From assembly GCF_963924675.1 (NCBI RefSeq), contig NC_089238.1:23169815-23233814 (forward strand): a DNA stretch of 64,000 bases, given 5' to 3'. The DNA comes from Phocoena phocoena. Its lineage: Eukaryota > Chordata > Mammalia > Artiodactyla > Phocoenidae. Below, piece after piece: positions 12,774 to 23,046 of this stretch; the stretch's first letter is position 1, and the number at the start of each line of letters is the position of its first letter. The translations under genes were made by a program, and so were the position numbers. The notes below the pieces were generated by a model, which saw only the letters and a list, made by a program, of their open reading frames with translations, was not told the DNA's origin and ran no database searches.

Positions 12774-12797
12774 CCACTGTGCCACCAGGGAAGCCCC
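12774..12797 (-). mobile_element. Orphan 24-bp SINE head
   Basis: 'actgtgccaccagggaagcc' is the tRNA-side end of a CHR SINE, but no SINE body or poly(T) is present to its left. It abuts the left end of the L1 at 12798. Confidence 0.6.
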
Positions 12798-14275
12798 TCT
12801 TTTCATGGTTTTAATATTCATTTCCCTAATGGCAAATGATGTTGAGAACTTTTCATGAGCTTAGTTGCTATTCATATATCTTCTTCAGTGAAGTGTCCAA
12901 GTTCTTGCTTGCTTTTTTTTTTTTTTTTTTTTGCCGTACATGGGCCTCCCAATGCCGAGGCCTCTCCCCTTGCAGAGCACAGGCTCCGGACGTGCAGGCT
13001 CAGCGGCCATGGCTCACGGGCCTAGCCGCTCTGCGGCATGTGGGATCTTCCCAGACTGGGGCACGAACCCGTGTCCCCTGCATCGGCAGGTGGACTCTCA
13101 ACCACTGCGCCACTAGGGAAGCCTTTGCTTGCTTTTAAATTGGGTTATTGTTTAGTTTTGAGAGTTCTTTATACATTCTGGATATAAGTCCGTTGTTGAA
13201 TATGTGATTTGCAAATATTTCCACTGCATATGTAGCTTGTCTGTTCATTCTCTTGAAAGTGTTTTTGGCAAAGAAAATGTCTTTAAATTTAGATTTTTTT
13301 CTTTTATCTTAAACCTTCTTTAGATTTTTTGGTATTATTTCTAAGAACTCTTTGCCTTACCCCAGCTCATGAGTATATTCTCGTATGTTTCCTTCTAAAA
13401 ATTTGATAGTTTTATGTTTTACATTTAAGGTTATGATCCATTTTGAATTAATTATTGTATGAGGTGTGAGGTTTAGGTCAAGGTTTTTTTTTTCTTTGCA
13501 TAGGGATGACCAAATAGTTTAACACTATCTCAAAGACCACCTTCCACTGAGTCACTTTTACACTTTTGTCAAAGATCAAATAGCTATATTTGGGTGGGAT
13601 TATTTTTGGACTTGCTATTTTGTTCCATTGATCTATGTGTCTATCTTTTTCCAGTACCACATTATCCTGATTATTATAGCTTTATAATAAGTCTTAAAAT
13701 CAGGTAGTTTGACCTCCAACTTTGCCACCTTTTCCAAAATTATTTTAAGCTTTTCTAGTTCCTTTACTCTTTCATATGAATTTTCTAATGATCTTGTCTA
13801 TGTCCACACAAAATACTGCTGGGATTTTGATAGGGATGTTATTAAATCTATAGGTCATTTTGGGGAGTGTTGACATCTTTACTAGATTGGATCTTCCAAT
13901 CCATGAACACAGTGTCTTTAAGTCTTCCTTGATTTCTTTCATCGCTATTTTATAGTTTTTGGCATACAGATCCTATGCATGCTTTGTTGTATTTATATGT
14001 AAGAATTTCATTTTTGGGGTGTATTTTAAGTGGTATTTAAAACAATTTCAATTTCCAATTGCTCATTGCATTTATATAGGAATATGATTGATTTTTTTGT
14101 GTTCACCTTTTATCCTGCTGAACTTGCTGAATTCACTTAGTTCTAGGAAGTTTTGTGTGTGTGTATAGATTTTCTAGACTATTATGTCATGTACTAATAG
14201 GGACAGTTTTATTTCTTCCTTTCCAATCTGTATGCCTTTTATTTCCTTTTCTTGGCTTATCACTTTAAGATTTCC
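12798..14275 (-). mobile_element. L1 ORF2 fragment, inverted
   Basis: The minus strand carries L1 ORF2 text. A readable piece (13478-13660) includes 'DRHIDQWNKIASP', matching the C-terminal half of ORF2. The insert 12917-13123 is a later SINE. The fragment lacks both ORF1 and the 3' UTR, and is dead. Right after it a short L1 3' terminus appears in the opposite direction (14276-14308). Confidence 0.8.
12917..13123 (-). mobile_element. CHR-2-type SINE inside L1
   Basis: A T tract followed by 'tgccgtacatgggcctccca' and a head ending 'cactagggaagcc'. A clean duplication 'ttgcttgctttt' flanks it (about 12905-12916 and 13125-13136). This proves that it inserted into the pre-existing L1. Confidence 0.95.
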
Positions 14276-14308
14276 AGCACAACATTGTAAATCGACTATA
14301 TTTCAATA
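14276..14308 (+). mobile_element. L1 3'-terminal scrap, sense
   Basis: 'acattgtaaatcgactatat' followed by 'ttcaataaaa' is the end of the L1 3' UTR in plus orientation. It directly follows a minus-orientation L1 segment. Confidence 0.6.
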
Positions 14309-14573
14309 AAAACACTATAACAAATATAATAATAATTTAAAAATAATTTGTTATAACACTATAACAAATATAATAATAATTTAAAAATTTGAAATATTAC
14401 AAGAATTACCAAAATGTGACACAGAGACATGAAGTGAGCAAATGTTGTTGGAAAAATGGCACCAATAGACTTACTAGATGCAGGGTTGCCACAAACATTC
14501 AATTTGTAAAAAATGCAATATTTGTGAAATGCAGTAAAGCAAAGCACAATAAAGTGAGGTGTGCCTGTATGTG
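14309..14573 (-). mobile_element. Tigger1-like (pogo/Tc1 group) end fragment
   Basis: Strings on the plus strand such as 'gggttgccacaaacattcaa', 'gaattaccaaaatgtgacac' and the terminal 'aaagtgaggtgtgcctgta' are the reverse of the Tigger1 terminal region. The left part contains a 34-bp segment present twice. It is non-coding. Confidence 0.7.
14311..14388 (+). repeat. Local 34-bp direct duplication, 44-bp period
   Basis: The segment starting 'aacactataacaaatataat' occurs at 14311-14344 and again at 14355-14388, identical by eye, with 'aatttgttat' between. It duplicates Tigger1 sequence. Confidence 0.85.
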
Positions 14574-14714
14574 ATTGTTATCTTCAAAATGGTTACTAAG
14601 TCTTAATTACTCCTCCTTGTTACCAAAAGGAGGAGGATTATAGAAGTAAAGATCAGTGGAAGACAGTCAAAATGTTGTTTGTCACTGCAATGGGAAACGG
14701 GAGGGAAGAAAAGA

Positions 14715-14935
14715 ACCAGCATTTATCAAGTACTTTCTACGCACATATTGCTACTTAAGACTCAAAATAGTTTTTTAGGGTATCACTCAGTATCCTTGTT
14801 TTACAGATGAAGAAACCAGAGCTCAAAGAGGCAAAGTGACAGACTAAAAAGTCACAAAATGGGAGAGTTAGGCCCTGAATCCTGATTAGTTTGACCTCGA
14901 AGTCTTGTGCTCTTTCCACTACAGTATTCAAAATT
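14715..14935 (-). mobile_element. MIR SINE
   Basis: The reverse-oriented MIR core is seen: 'tatccttgttttacagatga', 'agaaaccagagctcaaagag', and 'cttgtgctctttccactaca' at the tRNA-derived end. Confidence 0.7.
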
Positions 14936-14953
14936 AATATAAGGATCTTTGTA

Positions 14954-15155
14954 CAGCTGGCCCTTGAACAACACGGGTGCTGACCTTCTGCACAGTCGAA
15001 AATCTGAGTATAACTTTCCTGTTAGACCTCTGTATCCGAGATTCCGCATCTGTGGATTCAACCAACCGTGTACTACCACAGTACATATTTATTGAAAAAA
15101 ACCATTTATAAGTGGACTTGTGCAGTTCAAACCCATTTTGTTCAAGGGTCAACTG
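14954..15155 (-). mobile_element. Tigger-type MITE with TA target sites
   Basis: The ends are inverted copies: 'cagctggcccttgaacaaca' at the left and 'ttgttcaagggtcaactg' at the right. A TA dinucleotide lies directly outside each end (14952-14953 and 15156-15157), as expected for pogo/Tc1-mariner insertion. A relative lies at 47090-47300. Confidence 0.8.
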
Positions 15156-15274
15156 TATTTGATTCTCAATGTTGTGACACATTTTTCACCTGCTGCCCCT
15201 TAATGAATGACATTGATGTTTCATTGAAGGTTAGTATCAAGATACAGAAACACAGTATAAAGTCACTGATTGTA

Positions 15275-15354
15275 TTGGGTTAGCCAAAAACTTCGTTCAG
15301 ATTTTTCTGTAACATCTTAAGGGAAAACCGGAACGAACTTTTTGGCTAACCCAA
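15275..15354. mobile_element. 80-bp mariner-type MITE
   Basis: Terminal inverted repeats of about 30 bp ('ttgggttagccaaaaacttc' at the left, and its partner 'gaactttttggctaacccaa' at the right) enclose a tiny centre. TA target duplications flank it (15273-15274 and 15355-15356). The ends resemble the mariners described in cetartiodactyls. The element is almost a perfect hairpin. Confidence 0.85.
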
Positions 15355-15683
15355 TATTTTTTGTTCTCATTACATTTTATATGCCTATAACACTATTCCT
15401 CGTAGACTCTGACTACAAGCGAGTTTTACAACTCATGCTATATCAGTTGATTGATACTAAACCTACCTGTCTTTAGGGACAGTGTAGAAAAGTGCCTGGC
15501 ACAGTGTTGTAGGTTGATAAATGAATTTAACTGGATACCATAGTCAGAGATGCCTATCTTGCCCTGATAGGCAAGTCACTTCTGTCCAAATCTGTGATTT
15601 AGACTTCATAACCTCTAAGGCTTATCATGGTCCAAAGTAATTATTTACACAATCACCAAAATTCTTTGTTTCAATACAGAATA

Positions 15684-15689
15684 TTTATT
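15684..15689 (-). terminator. ITFG1: Candidate distal poly(A) signal of ITFG1
   Basis: The plus strand reads tttatt, so the minus strand reads AATAAA. Cleavage would fall roughly at 15660-15675. Choice of this signal is inference. Confidence 0.45.
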
Positions 15690-16309
15690 AAGAAGACATA
15701 TTAACATGCTTAGATACACAAAGTAAACCACTTATACACATGCCATTCTCAGTGAACTGTAAGGAAAAGAACCATGAAGAACAAAATTAGTTGCTTTCAG
15801 ATAAGTTTTCGTGTTTTATAGCTATCATACGTCCATTTGCATATTAGGAAGTTATTAGCACTGATATATAAACTTTTTCCTAATCTTACATGTAACTTTT
15901 TGGCAAGGGGAAGTTCATAAAAATTTGCATTGAAGTCTGAATGTAAATTATAGACTGTTACAAGCTTTTGAGAATAGAAATGTGATTGAAGATTTGCATT
16001 CCCAGATGCTATCTACAGCAGTTTCCTTTCAAGAAATCAAATGCTTTTCATTACCACATGATAAGAATCAGTGTTCAAATGAAAATTATTAGGGCACATT
16101 AATTCTTGGAGGGTATTATGATATAATTTTCAGTTAATATAAACAAGTAATAAATCTTTATAGAGGGTGTCAACACCAGGAATTTAAGTTTTCCAAAGAC
16201 TATGCTTTCTACATGCCTGAAAATAAAATCCTATCAAGTCTAAATATATTTTGATAATTAGTTGTAGAAGTCTGTAAAAAAATTATTTAATAATAATAAA
16301 TAATGGCAA

Positions 16310-16560
16310 CTATCACTTATTGAAAATTTACTCTATGCTAGGCACCAAGCTGGGTACTTTGTGTACATCATCCCATTTAATGTATACAACACCTCAAGTG
16401 AATAGTGTATTAGCTCTGTTTATAAACAAGAAAACTAAGGCTTAAGCAATTAGCCAAGTTCAAACAGCTTGTAAGTTGTGTAACCAGGAGTTTAAGGCAA
16501 GTCTGACTGCGATTCCAAAGCCAGCGTACCCAATCACTATATTGTATACCATCAGTGAAA
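16310..16560 (-). mobile_element. MIR SINE in ITFG1 3' UTR
   Basis: Reverse-oriented MIR text on the plus strand: 'ctctatgctaggcaccaagc', 'gaaaactaaggcttaagcaa' and 'gtgtaaccaggagtttaagg'. Relative to ITFG1 transcription the element is in sense orientation. Confidence 0.7.
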
Positions 16561-16701
16561 GACCCCTTGACATGCTATAATGAGGGTGAATGGTTAATAA
16601 TTTTATCTCTGATACATTCACAGAAGTATAATTTGCATCGTTAGAATAAGAAACAGGATGGATTCAAGTGGAAAACAAAAAACCCTGCTCATTTAAATAT
16701 T

Positions 16702-16707
16702 TTTATT
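16702..16707 (-). terminator. ITFG1: Candidate proximal poly(A) signal of ITFG1
   Basis: The minus strand reads AATAAA about 320 nt after the stop codon. It could yield a short 3' UTR isoform that lacks the MIR segment. Confidence 0.35.
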
Positions 16708-17024
16708 TACACATATCTTTTTCCATCATCATTATTCTAATAAGATTATAAATACGTAAACACCTTAGTACATGCAACACATTCCGCGAAGGAACAAATA
16801 TGTACAGCACAATTGAAAAAAGAACCCAAATTATTGTATACAAAATGCTTTAAAAAAAGACCTTGTAACACATTCAGACCATATTTATTTGAATACTTTC
16901 CAATAATTACCAAGGGATGTATCATTTATAAATAATAAAATCGCCTGTTTTCTTCTATAAGCCAAGTTTAGTATTTCAGTTAATCAAGTGAATAGCCGTT
17001 CCATTATGCACTGCTAAAGGCAAG

Positions 17025-17084
17025 TCACATAGCATCAAAATGAAACCGATGGGCTTCTTGTCGTTTTTCTCTATCATCTGCTTT
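17025..17084 (-). CDS. ITFG1: ITFG1 last coding exon (cytoplasmic tail, stop)
   Basis: After an acceptor 'ttctttttcag' the minus strand encodes KADDREKRQEAHRFHFDAM and a TGA stop at 17025-17027. This is the known ITFG1 C-terminus. The 19 residues form a short, highly charged cytoplasmic tail just after the transmembrane helix. They would be residues 594-612 if the protein has the human length of 612. The exon starts in phase 0, matching the AAG that closes the preceding exon. Confidence 0.96.
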   Translation of the reverse strand, partial: KADDREKRQEAHRFHFDAM

Positions 17085-17517
17085 CTGAAAAAGAATTTTA
17101 GACTAGTTTATAAATGATAGGAAAATGTCAAGAAAAGATTAATTTAAAAAGTGGTTAATTAAAAAAATAAAAGCCCTGAGCAATTAATAGGTAAAAGGTG
17201 TGATTTTATTATGTAATCTTATGAAATATTTTTATAGTTTACAGTAGCTATCTTATAATGAACAATCCTCTAAATTGAATTTAAAAAACCAACAAGAAAT
17301 GTTCCTTAAAAGCTTAGTTTGTTATTTATTACTTATTTGAAAGTAGGAGTAAACATTAGATTTTGTAAGAATGGAATCAACTGTTACATTTTTCCCATTC
17401 TTAACACTGCTGAATCTAATTATATTAAAGTACATTAATTATTTTGGGGTTAACCTATTGATTTTGCATATATTTATTGATCCTCTATTCCCAGCAAAGT
17501 ATTGTGCTTGGAATTTT

Positions 17518-17632
17518 TTTTTTGGCTGTGCTGTGCGGCATGTGGGATCTTAGTTCCCCAACCAGGGATCGAACCTGTGCCCCCTGCAGTGGAAGCGTGG
17601 ACTCTTAACCACTGGACCACCAGGGAAGTCCT
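17518..17632 (-). mobile_element. CHR-1-type SINE with 15-bp target duplication
   Basis: T tract, then 'gcatgtgggatcttagttcc' and head end 'ggaccaccagggaagtcc'. The exact duplication 'tgtgcttggaatttt' flanks it (17503-17517 and 17634-17648), a signature of L1-driven insertion. Confidence 0.95.
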
Positions 17633-17789
17633 ATGTGCTTGGAATTTTGAGGGATTAGAAAACCCCTCAGTTTTGTGTCTTGTTCTCAAGGAACTTATTA
17701 AAGCCTAAAAAGAAAATAGCAAAACATACTAAATAGCTATTTCAGCATAAAATGTGAAAAATGTTACCAATATTCTGAGATTACTTCTG

Positions 17790-18420
17790 GGTTGGCATGA
17801 TGAAAGGCAAAGCTTTGAAAAGATAGTGTTTATGGAAATGAAGAGGAGGGACATTCACTGCAAGATGCGGGAAGAACAGGAACAATCCTGAGAAGTCTGG
17901 CAGGAGCACAGGATATGTGAAAGTAACTGATAAGATAAAGACTGGAAAGGTGTATGGTAGAGTCACATGGAAGTACTATGTAGGCTATAGGCTGAGGGAG
18001 TTACACATTTTAGGCAGGGGGTGGTCACCAGAGGTTTTTGAGCAGAGGAGTGACATGATTAAGACTAAACTTAATGATGAGTAATCCGGCAGCAAAGTGC
18101 TAAATGGAGTGAAGGGGAGAGAATGGAATTTGGGAGGACAGGGAGTATTTAACAAGGAGCTGAACTAAACTAAAAGCACTGGTGTAAGGAATTCAGAAGT
18201 GGAGTCAGCTGCAGAGATTGTAGGGAGGCACAATGAGGAGGGCAACTGATTAAATCCTGTAGTGAGTAAGAAAGAGAGACAGCTTTAGGAAACTGGTTTT
18301 AAGTTGCTTGCAAGTGATCTAGGTAGAGGGTGTCATGGTGACAGTTGGAAGTAGGGGAGAGACCTTTAGAGAGAGATGAGGGCTGGGCATCTCTGAGGTA
18401 ATAGCTCAAGCCATGATTTT
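17790..18420 (+). repeat. Ancient interspersed repeat, family not named
   Basis: 'ttttgagcagaggagtgaca' followed by 'tgattaagac' and other strings are typical of a widespread old mammalian repeat. Similar wording occurs near 10340-10910. No frame is open. Confidence 0.4.
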
Positions 18421-19723
18421 AGATAAAACTGGCAGGGAAAGTATATAAAGAGGGCCTAGGGCAGACACCGTGGCAGAAAGAACAGCCAGTGTAGGTGAAA
18501 GAGAAGTGGTCCAAGAGGTAGGAGACAAACCACAGTATCACAGACGGAGGCAGTACACAGATATGTATTTCAATCCGTATTTGTATTTAAAACTTCAGTT
18601 TTTAGCCACTGCATCATTATTATTGTAAGTCTACAATGTTTACACTGTAATTAGATCTCCTGTGAAATCAATAAAATTAATTTCTTTTCCTTCATACGTC
18701 TAGAGCTGTGTAATATGTCATACTATGTTCTGACATTTCTAGACAAAAGTAAATAGAGTCATCTTTGATCTTACCTCTTAAGTTGCAATTTTAAAATCAA
18801 CTGAATATGTAACTTTATGTTATCATTTTTTGTATGAACGGAGTGTTTTTTTGAGAGACAAACCTATGAACATTTATTAGAACAATTAACATGTTCTCTT
18901 TTTCGTAAGTTAAAACAGGTAACATAAAGCAGATGGTAATTTTAGTTAAGAAAAATGATTATCATGAGCATCACAATCTAAAAATAATAGATGCAAAAAT
19001 GAAAACACTTTTGAGACACATAGAGCCCATTTTGGAGAACATTATTGGAACCCACTAGTTATATAATAAATATATATTCATACACAAGTAGAAATTAGCT
19101 TTTTAAATTTATATCTAAACTATGAATAAATTTATGTGATAGCCTTTTTCTCTCCTCATAAACATTATATAAAAACTACATGTTTGGAGTTTTGTTTTTA
19201 ATTATCATTTAGGGTGTTATACTAAAGAACAGAAATCAGTTTAGTTTAGTACAAAGAATACTTGATAGATGGAAAAGATGTTTATCACTTTGCTACTTCC
19301 CACCTAAACTCTCTCTGCTCTAATTTTTTATAAAGAGATAGCTGTTATTCCCTGAAAATAATGTCCATGGCCCTATCAGTAAATAATGGACACAGGCTCA
19401 TTTAAGAAATGATTATTATTTTCCAGGCCAATATGAAATTACTTCTAATTAAGCTTTTCGATATGCCTGTTGATTTGGGGGTGTTCACTTTATTACTTTT
19501 GTACAGTATCAGAGTTTTAAAACACATAGTCTGATTTGCAGGAATTGCTAAGAGACATTAGTAACTCAGGGGGATGAAAAAAATTATCATTAATACGATG
19601 ACATTACAGACAGAACTTGAAAAATCAGAAAATCTTAGTCATGTGAAAAAGTTTGAAATACAGTGTTTTTAAAGAGTAACATATTACTATTATAAAGTTA
19701 ATGATCCATTTAAATGAACAAAC

Positions 19724-19841
19724 CTTTTCCTGCCAATGTAAAATGCCAATTATTGCCAAGATGAAAACACAGACTCCGATGAGCGCTATAGCAGTAAGCA
19801 GAACAATGTTACTTGGTGTAAGATACAGTTTGGCACTCCAG
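19724..19841 (-). CDS. ITFG1: ITFG1 transmembrane exon
   Basis: With two bases carried from the previous exon, the 118 bp encode 40 residues from SWSAKLYLTP to ILHWQEK. The acceptor ends 'catctacag' and the donor is gtttgt. The core 'VLLTAIALIGVCVFILAIIG' is a strongly hydrophobic helix of about 23 residues. It is the only membrane span of this type I protein. LYLTPSN lies on the lumenal/extracellular side and HWQEK begins the cytoplasmic tail. The peptide matches mammalian ITFG1 closely, about residues 554-593 in human numbering. Confidence 0.97.
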
Positions 19842-20989
19842 CTGTAGATGAAAAGAGAAGAATTAAAATTACACATTTTAATTTAAAAATAACAAAATAC
19901 TATTGAGACCAAAAAGCAAAAGAGCTTATTAATTAATGAATCAGTCCATTCATTCATTAATTCATTCACCTATCTATCCATTCATTATAAATAAAACAAA
20001 AGCAATTAAAATTAAGATAGGGTTAAGAATATTGACGATCCAGCAGAGTTCAGATTTTTACTCCAAGAACTGAAATAGAATAGAATTTTTGATGAGATGC
20101 TTTGCTATTTTTCTTTGCTCCTGTGAGAATTATTCTTAGGTAAACTTATCAAGGGTACTTTAGGCAATCTTAGACATTGTTTTTATGTCTTGTTTGACTT
20201 ACTGAATTAGAAACCTTGAACTTTAAGGCTATATAGTCACATGATTTTTGATAAGATTTCTATATCTTATTTTTTGACCCCTGTTCACATATGTACTATG
20301 ACTAAGTAAAAGAACCGTATGTCCAAGTAGGTGTAGATAGATGCTTGTACAAAATGTCATGTTGGAGGGTTTACATTATTACAATGACACTGAGACTTCT
20401 TACAAAATCACTTTTAGTTCCTCAGTGTTAATGGCAATATACAAACTTCAGCATAAATAGAATTAGCTCTTTCTTCTAAAACAGTCCACATAATACAGCA
20501 CTTGCAAACACTGAAAAGCCTAAAACTGAGGTCTATATTACCAACACTGTAGGTGGTTATATATAAAGAACTTTTTGTTCTCTCTGAAAATAGATAATGG
20601 ATATATTTTCATCTTAAAAGATTAATAAAGGTAAGATTATTCTGATAAATGGCAAGCACCAACTGACTTATTTTGGGATAATTAAAATTTACTGATCCAT
20701 AAGTTAGCCTCTAGTCAATAAATCTCAAAATACACCTCAAACTAAAATCAAATTGGTTTTTATTATGTACATAAATTTGAAAAGAACATTTTTTTTCAGA
20801 AAGAGCAAGAGAAACGTGAAAAATGTTGAGCTTATTATGGAAGAAAGGCTATAACAAAATTTCCCAGAAATTCAAGAGTAAGAAAACCTTAAGAAACAAA
20901 TACTGTTAATCAGTTGAGGTTAGCTATTCTCAGCACCTTACCTCATACATAAGAAAAGGTCCTTTCATGAGATTTTTTTGGTAGTTCCA

Positions 20990-21013
20990 ATTTATCTATC
21001 TATCTATCTATAA
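20990..21013 (+). repeat. (TATC)n microsatellite
   Basis: About five TATC units, in the T-rich 3' tail of the adjoining SINE. Confidence 0.8.
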
Positions 21014-21168
21014 GTCTTTATTGAATTTGTTACAATATTGCTTCTGTTTTATGTTTTGGCTTTTTGGCCCCAAGGCATGTGGGATCTTAGCTCCCTAACC
21101 AGAGATCAAACCCGCACCCCCTGCATTGGAAGGTGAAGTCTTAACCACTGGGCCACCAGGGAAGTCCC
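20995..21168 (-). mobile_element. CHR-1-type SINE with microsatellite tail
   Basis: Body 'ggcatgtgggatcttagctc' and head end 'gggccaccagggaagtccc'. It is flanked by 'ggtagttccaattta' (20980-20994) and 'ggtagttctaattta' (21169-21183), a 15-bp duplication with one mismatch. Confidence 0.93.
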
Positions 21169-21562
21169 GGTAGTTCTAATTTAAAAATAGATTTAAAAAA
21201 CCCATGAATAAAGGAATTTCGGTAAGAAAAACAATGAACAAAAGGCCAATACTGAGTTTCTTACTCAGAAGCAGTCATTCTTCTCAGTTTCTTACATATC
21301 CTTCCAGAGGTATTCTATACATATATAAACATATACGCATAGATATTTTCTTTATAAATCACAAATCATTGCTTATTATTCGTAAGTGCATTTTCCTTTT
21401 ATCTTTTGCTTTACCACTCTATTTTAAAAGATTATCATGATATTGCATGATATAGAAGTACTATAATTCATATAGTTTCTTGTGCAGATTCATTTTGTTA
21501 TAAATTTCAAAATTTTAATAGATTCATTAAAAAAGTCTAAACTCAGACCATAACTGTTTTTT

Positions 21563-21764
21563 TTTTTTCTTTGCGGTACACGGGCCTCTCACTGTTGTGG
21601 CCTCTCCCGTTGTGGAGCACAGGCTCTGGACGTGCAGGCTCAGCGGCCATGGCTCACAGGCCCAGCCGCTCTGCGGCATGTGGGATCCTCCCGGACCAGG
21701 GCACGAACCCGTGTCCCCTGCATCAGCAGGAGGACTCTCAACCACTGCGCCACCAGGGAAGCCT
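21563..21764 (-). mobile_element. CHR-2-type SINE
   Basis: Body 'gggcctctcactgttgtggc' and head end 'cgccaccagggaagcc'. The target duplication 'ataactgttttt' lies at about 21550 and at 21765. Confidence 0.95.
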
Positions 21765-22075
21765 ATAACTGTTTTTACTGATATCTTATTTCAAGCATAA
21801 TGCTGTAATAAAGTTGTTTTCTTAAGTAGTTTGGTTCTAAAGCCCATAAATCCACCATAAAATACCTCCAGGGGTGTGCTGGTAAACTGGCTCTCTGGGG
21901 GGAAAAAACCCCCTGAGTGGCACTTGCCAATTTTCATGGTGTAAACAGTCCCATTATAGCTGATTTTAACGTGACCTCCCTGAACAGAAGTGGAAAGAGA
22001 TGCACACAATCAGCTCATGAGGTGGCGTGAGCTGGTTCTAGCAAACCATCTAAAAATTTAATAAAGGACAATACA

Positions 22076-22264
22076 ACCTGCACTTGTTATTTGTTATCTT
22101 TTTGATGATGGCCATTCTGACAGGCGTGAGGTGATATCTCATTGTGGTTTCGATTTGCATTTCCCTGATGATTAGTGATGCTGAGCATCTTTTCATGTGC
22201 CTTTTGGCTACCTGTATGTCTTCTTTGGAAAAAATGTCTATTCAGATTCTCTGCCCATTTTTTA
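22076..22264 (-). mobile_element. Inverted 5' segment of a twin-primed L1
   Basis: The minus strand reads L1 ORF2 text around '[19 protein letters not shown]'. It is joined head-on to a plus-strand L1 segment that resumes ORF2 only about 80 bp further downstream in the element. The missing piece covers the [15 protein letters not shown] block. Confidence 0.8.
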
Positions 22265-22504
22265 ATAGATACAGTATGGGGATTCCTCAGAAAATTAAAA
22301 ATAGAACTACCATATGATCCAGCAATTCTACTCCTGAGTATTTGCCCAAAGAAAATGAAAACATCAATTAGAAAAGATACATGCACCCCTACGTTCATTG
22401 TGCCATTATTTACAATAGTCAAGGTAATGGAAGCAACCTAAGTGCCCAGCAACAGATGAAGGGATAAAGAAGATGTGAGTGCTCTCCCTCTCTCTCCCCC
22501 CTCT

Positions 22505-22544
<40 letters not shown>

Positions 22545-23046
22545 TTATACATATACACATACACACAATGGAATATTGCTTGGCTACAAAAAAGAATGAA
22601 ATCTTGCCATTTGTAACAACATGGATGGACCTAGAGAGTATCATGCTAAGTGAAAAAAGTCAAACAGAGAAAGACAAATACTGTATGATTTCACTTATAT
22701 GTGGAATCTGGAAAACAAGACAAATGAACAAACATAACAAAACAGAAACAGAGTTATAGATACAGAAAATAAACAGGTGGTTGCCAGAGGGGAGAGGGAT
22801 GAGGGGAGGAGACAAATGGGTGAGGGCGATTGAGAGGTACAAACTTCCAGCTGCAAAGTAAATGAGTCACGGGTATGAAATGTACAGTGTGGGGAATATA
22901 GTCAATAATTATGTAATAACTTTGGCAACAGATTGTAACCAGACTTAACCATGGTGATCATTTTGAAGTGTTTATAAACATCAAATCACTATGTTGTGTA
23001 ACAGGAACTAACATAGTATTATAGGTCAGTTATATTTCCAAAAAAA
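22265..23046 (+). mobile_element. Sense 3' segment of the same L1
   Basis: ORF2 C-terminal text ('[18 protein letters not shown]', then 'MEYCLATKKNEILPF') is followed by an L1 3' UTR that ends in an A-rich tail at about 23040-23046. A (CA)n array lies inside it (22511-22543). Confidence 0.85.
22484..22568 (+). repeat. (CT)n/(CA)n microsatellite within L1
   Basis: A CT-rich run leads into about sixteen CA units and then interrupted CA/TA units. It lies where L1 ORF2 normally carries a short TATA-CACA stretch just before 'atggaatatt', so it probably expanded from that seed. Confidence 0.9.

Larger units (their letters stand above)
9260..15660. other. Intergenic region between NETO2 promoter and ITFG1 3' end
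   Basis: Contents are MIR and L2-like relics (9312-9910), an unnamed old repeat holding a CHR-2 SINE (10340-10910), an MLT1 LTR (11557-11912), an MLT2-like LTR (12168-12558), a minus-strand L1 with a nested SINE (12798-14275), a Tigger1 piece, a MIR, a Tigger-type MITE and a mariner MITE. Unique-looking stretches are 9915-10340, 10910-11555, 12560-12773 and 15360-15660. No gene is visible. The spacing of about 6.5 kb between the tandem genes is my estimate. Confidence 0.7.
15660..17024 (-). other. ITFG1: ITFG1 3' UTR (probable extent)
   Basis: This follows the ITFG1 stop codon on the minus strand. It is AT-rich and contains an old MIR (16310-16560). I saw no young SINE or LINE in it. The distal boundary is inferred from an AATAAA on the minus strand at 15684-15689. 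Shorter forms could end after the minus-strand AATAAA at 16702-16707 or the one near 16883-16888. RNA 3' ends would decide. Confidence 0.55.
17085..19723 (-). other. ITFG1: ITFG1 last intron
   Basis: This 2.6-kb intron lies between the transmembrane exon and the tail exon. Donor gtttgt and acceptor ttctttttcag are canonical. It holds a CHR-1-type SINE (17518-17632) and an old unnamed repeat (17790-18420). The rest (17085-17500 and 18420-19723) shows nothing I recognise. Confidence 0.9.

Noticed and set aside
22475..22759. 94-codon frame across the CA repeat
   Set aside because: It is L1 ORF2 C-terminal text joined to a His-Thr run made by the microsatellite.
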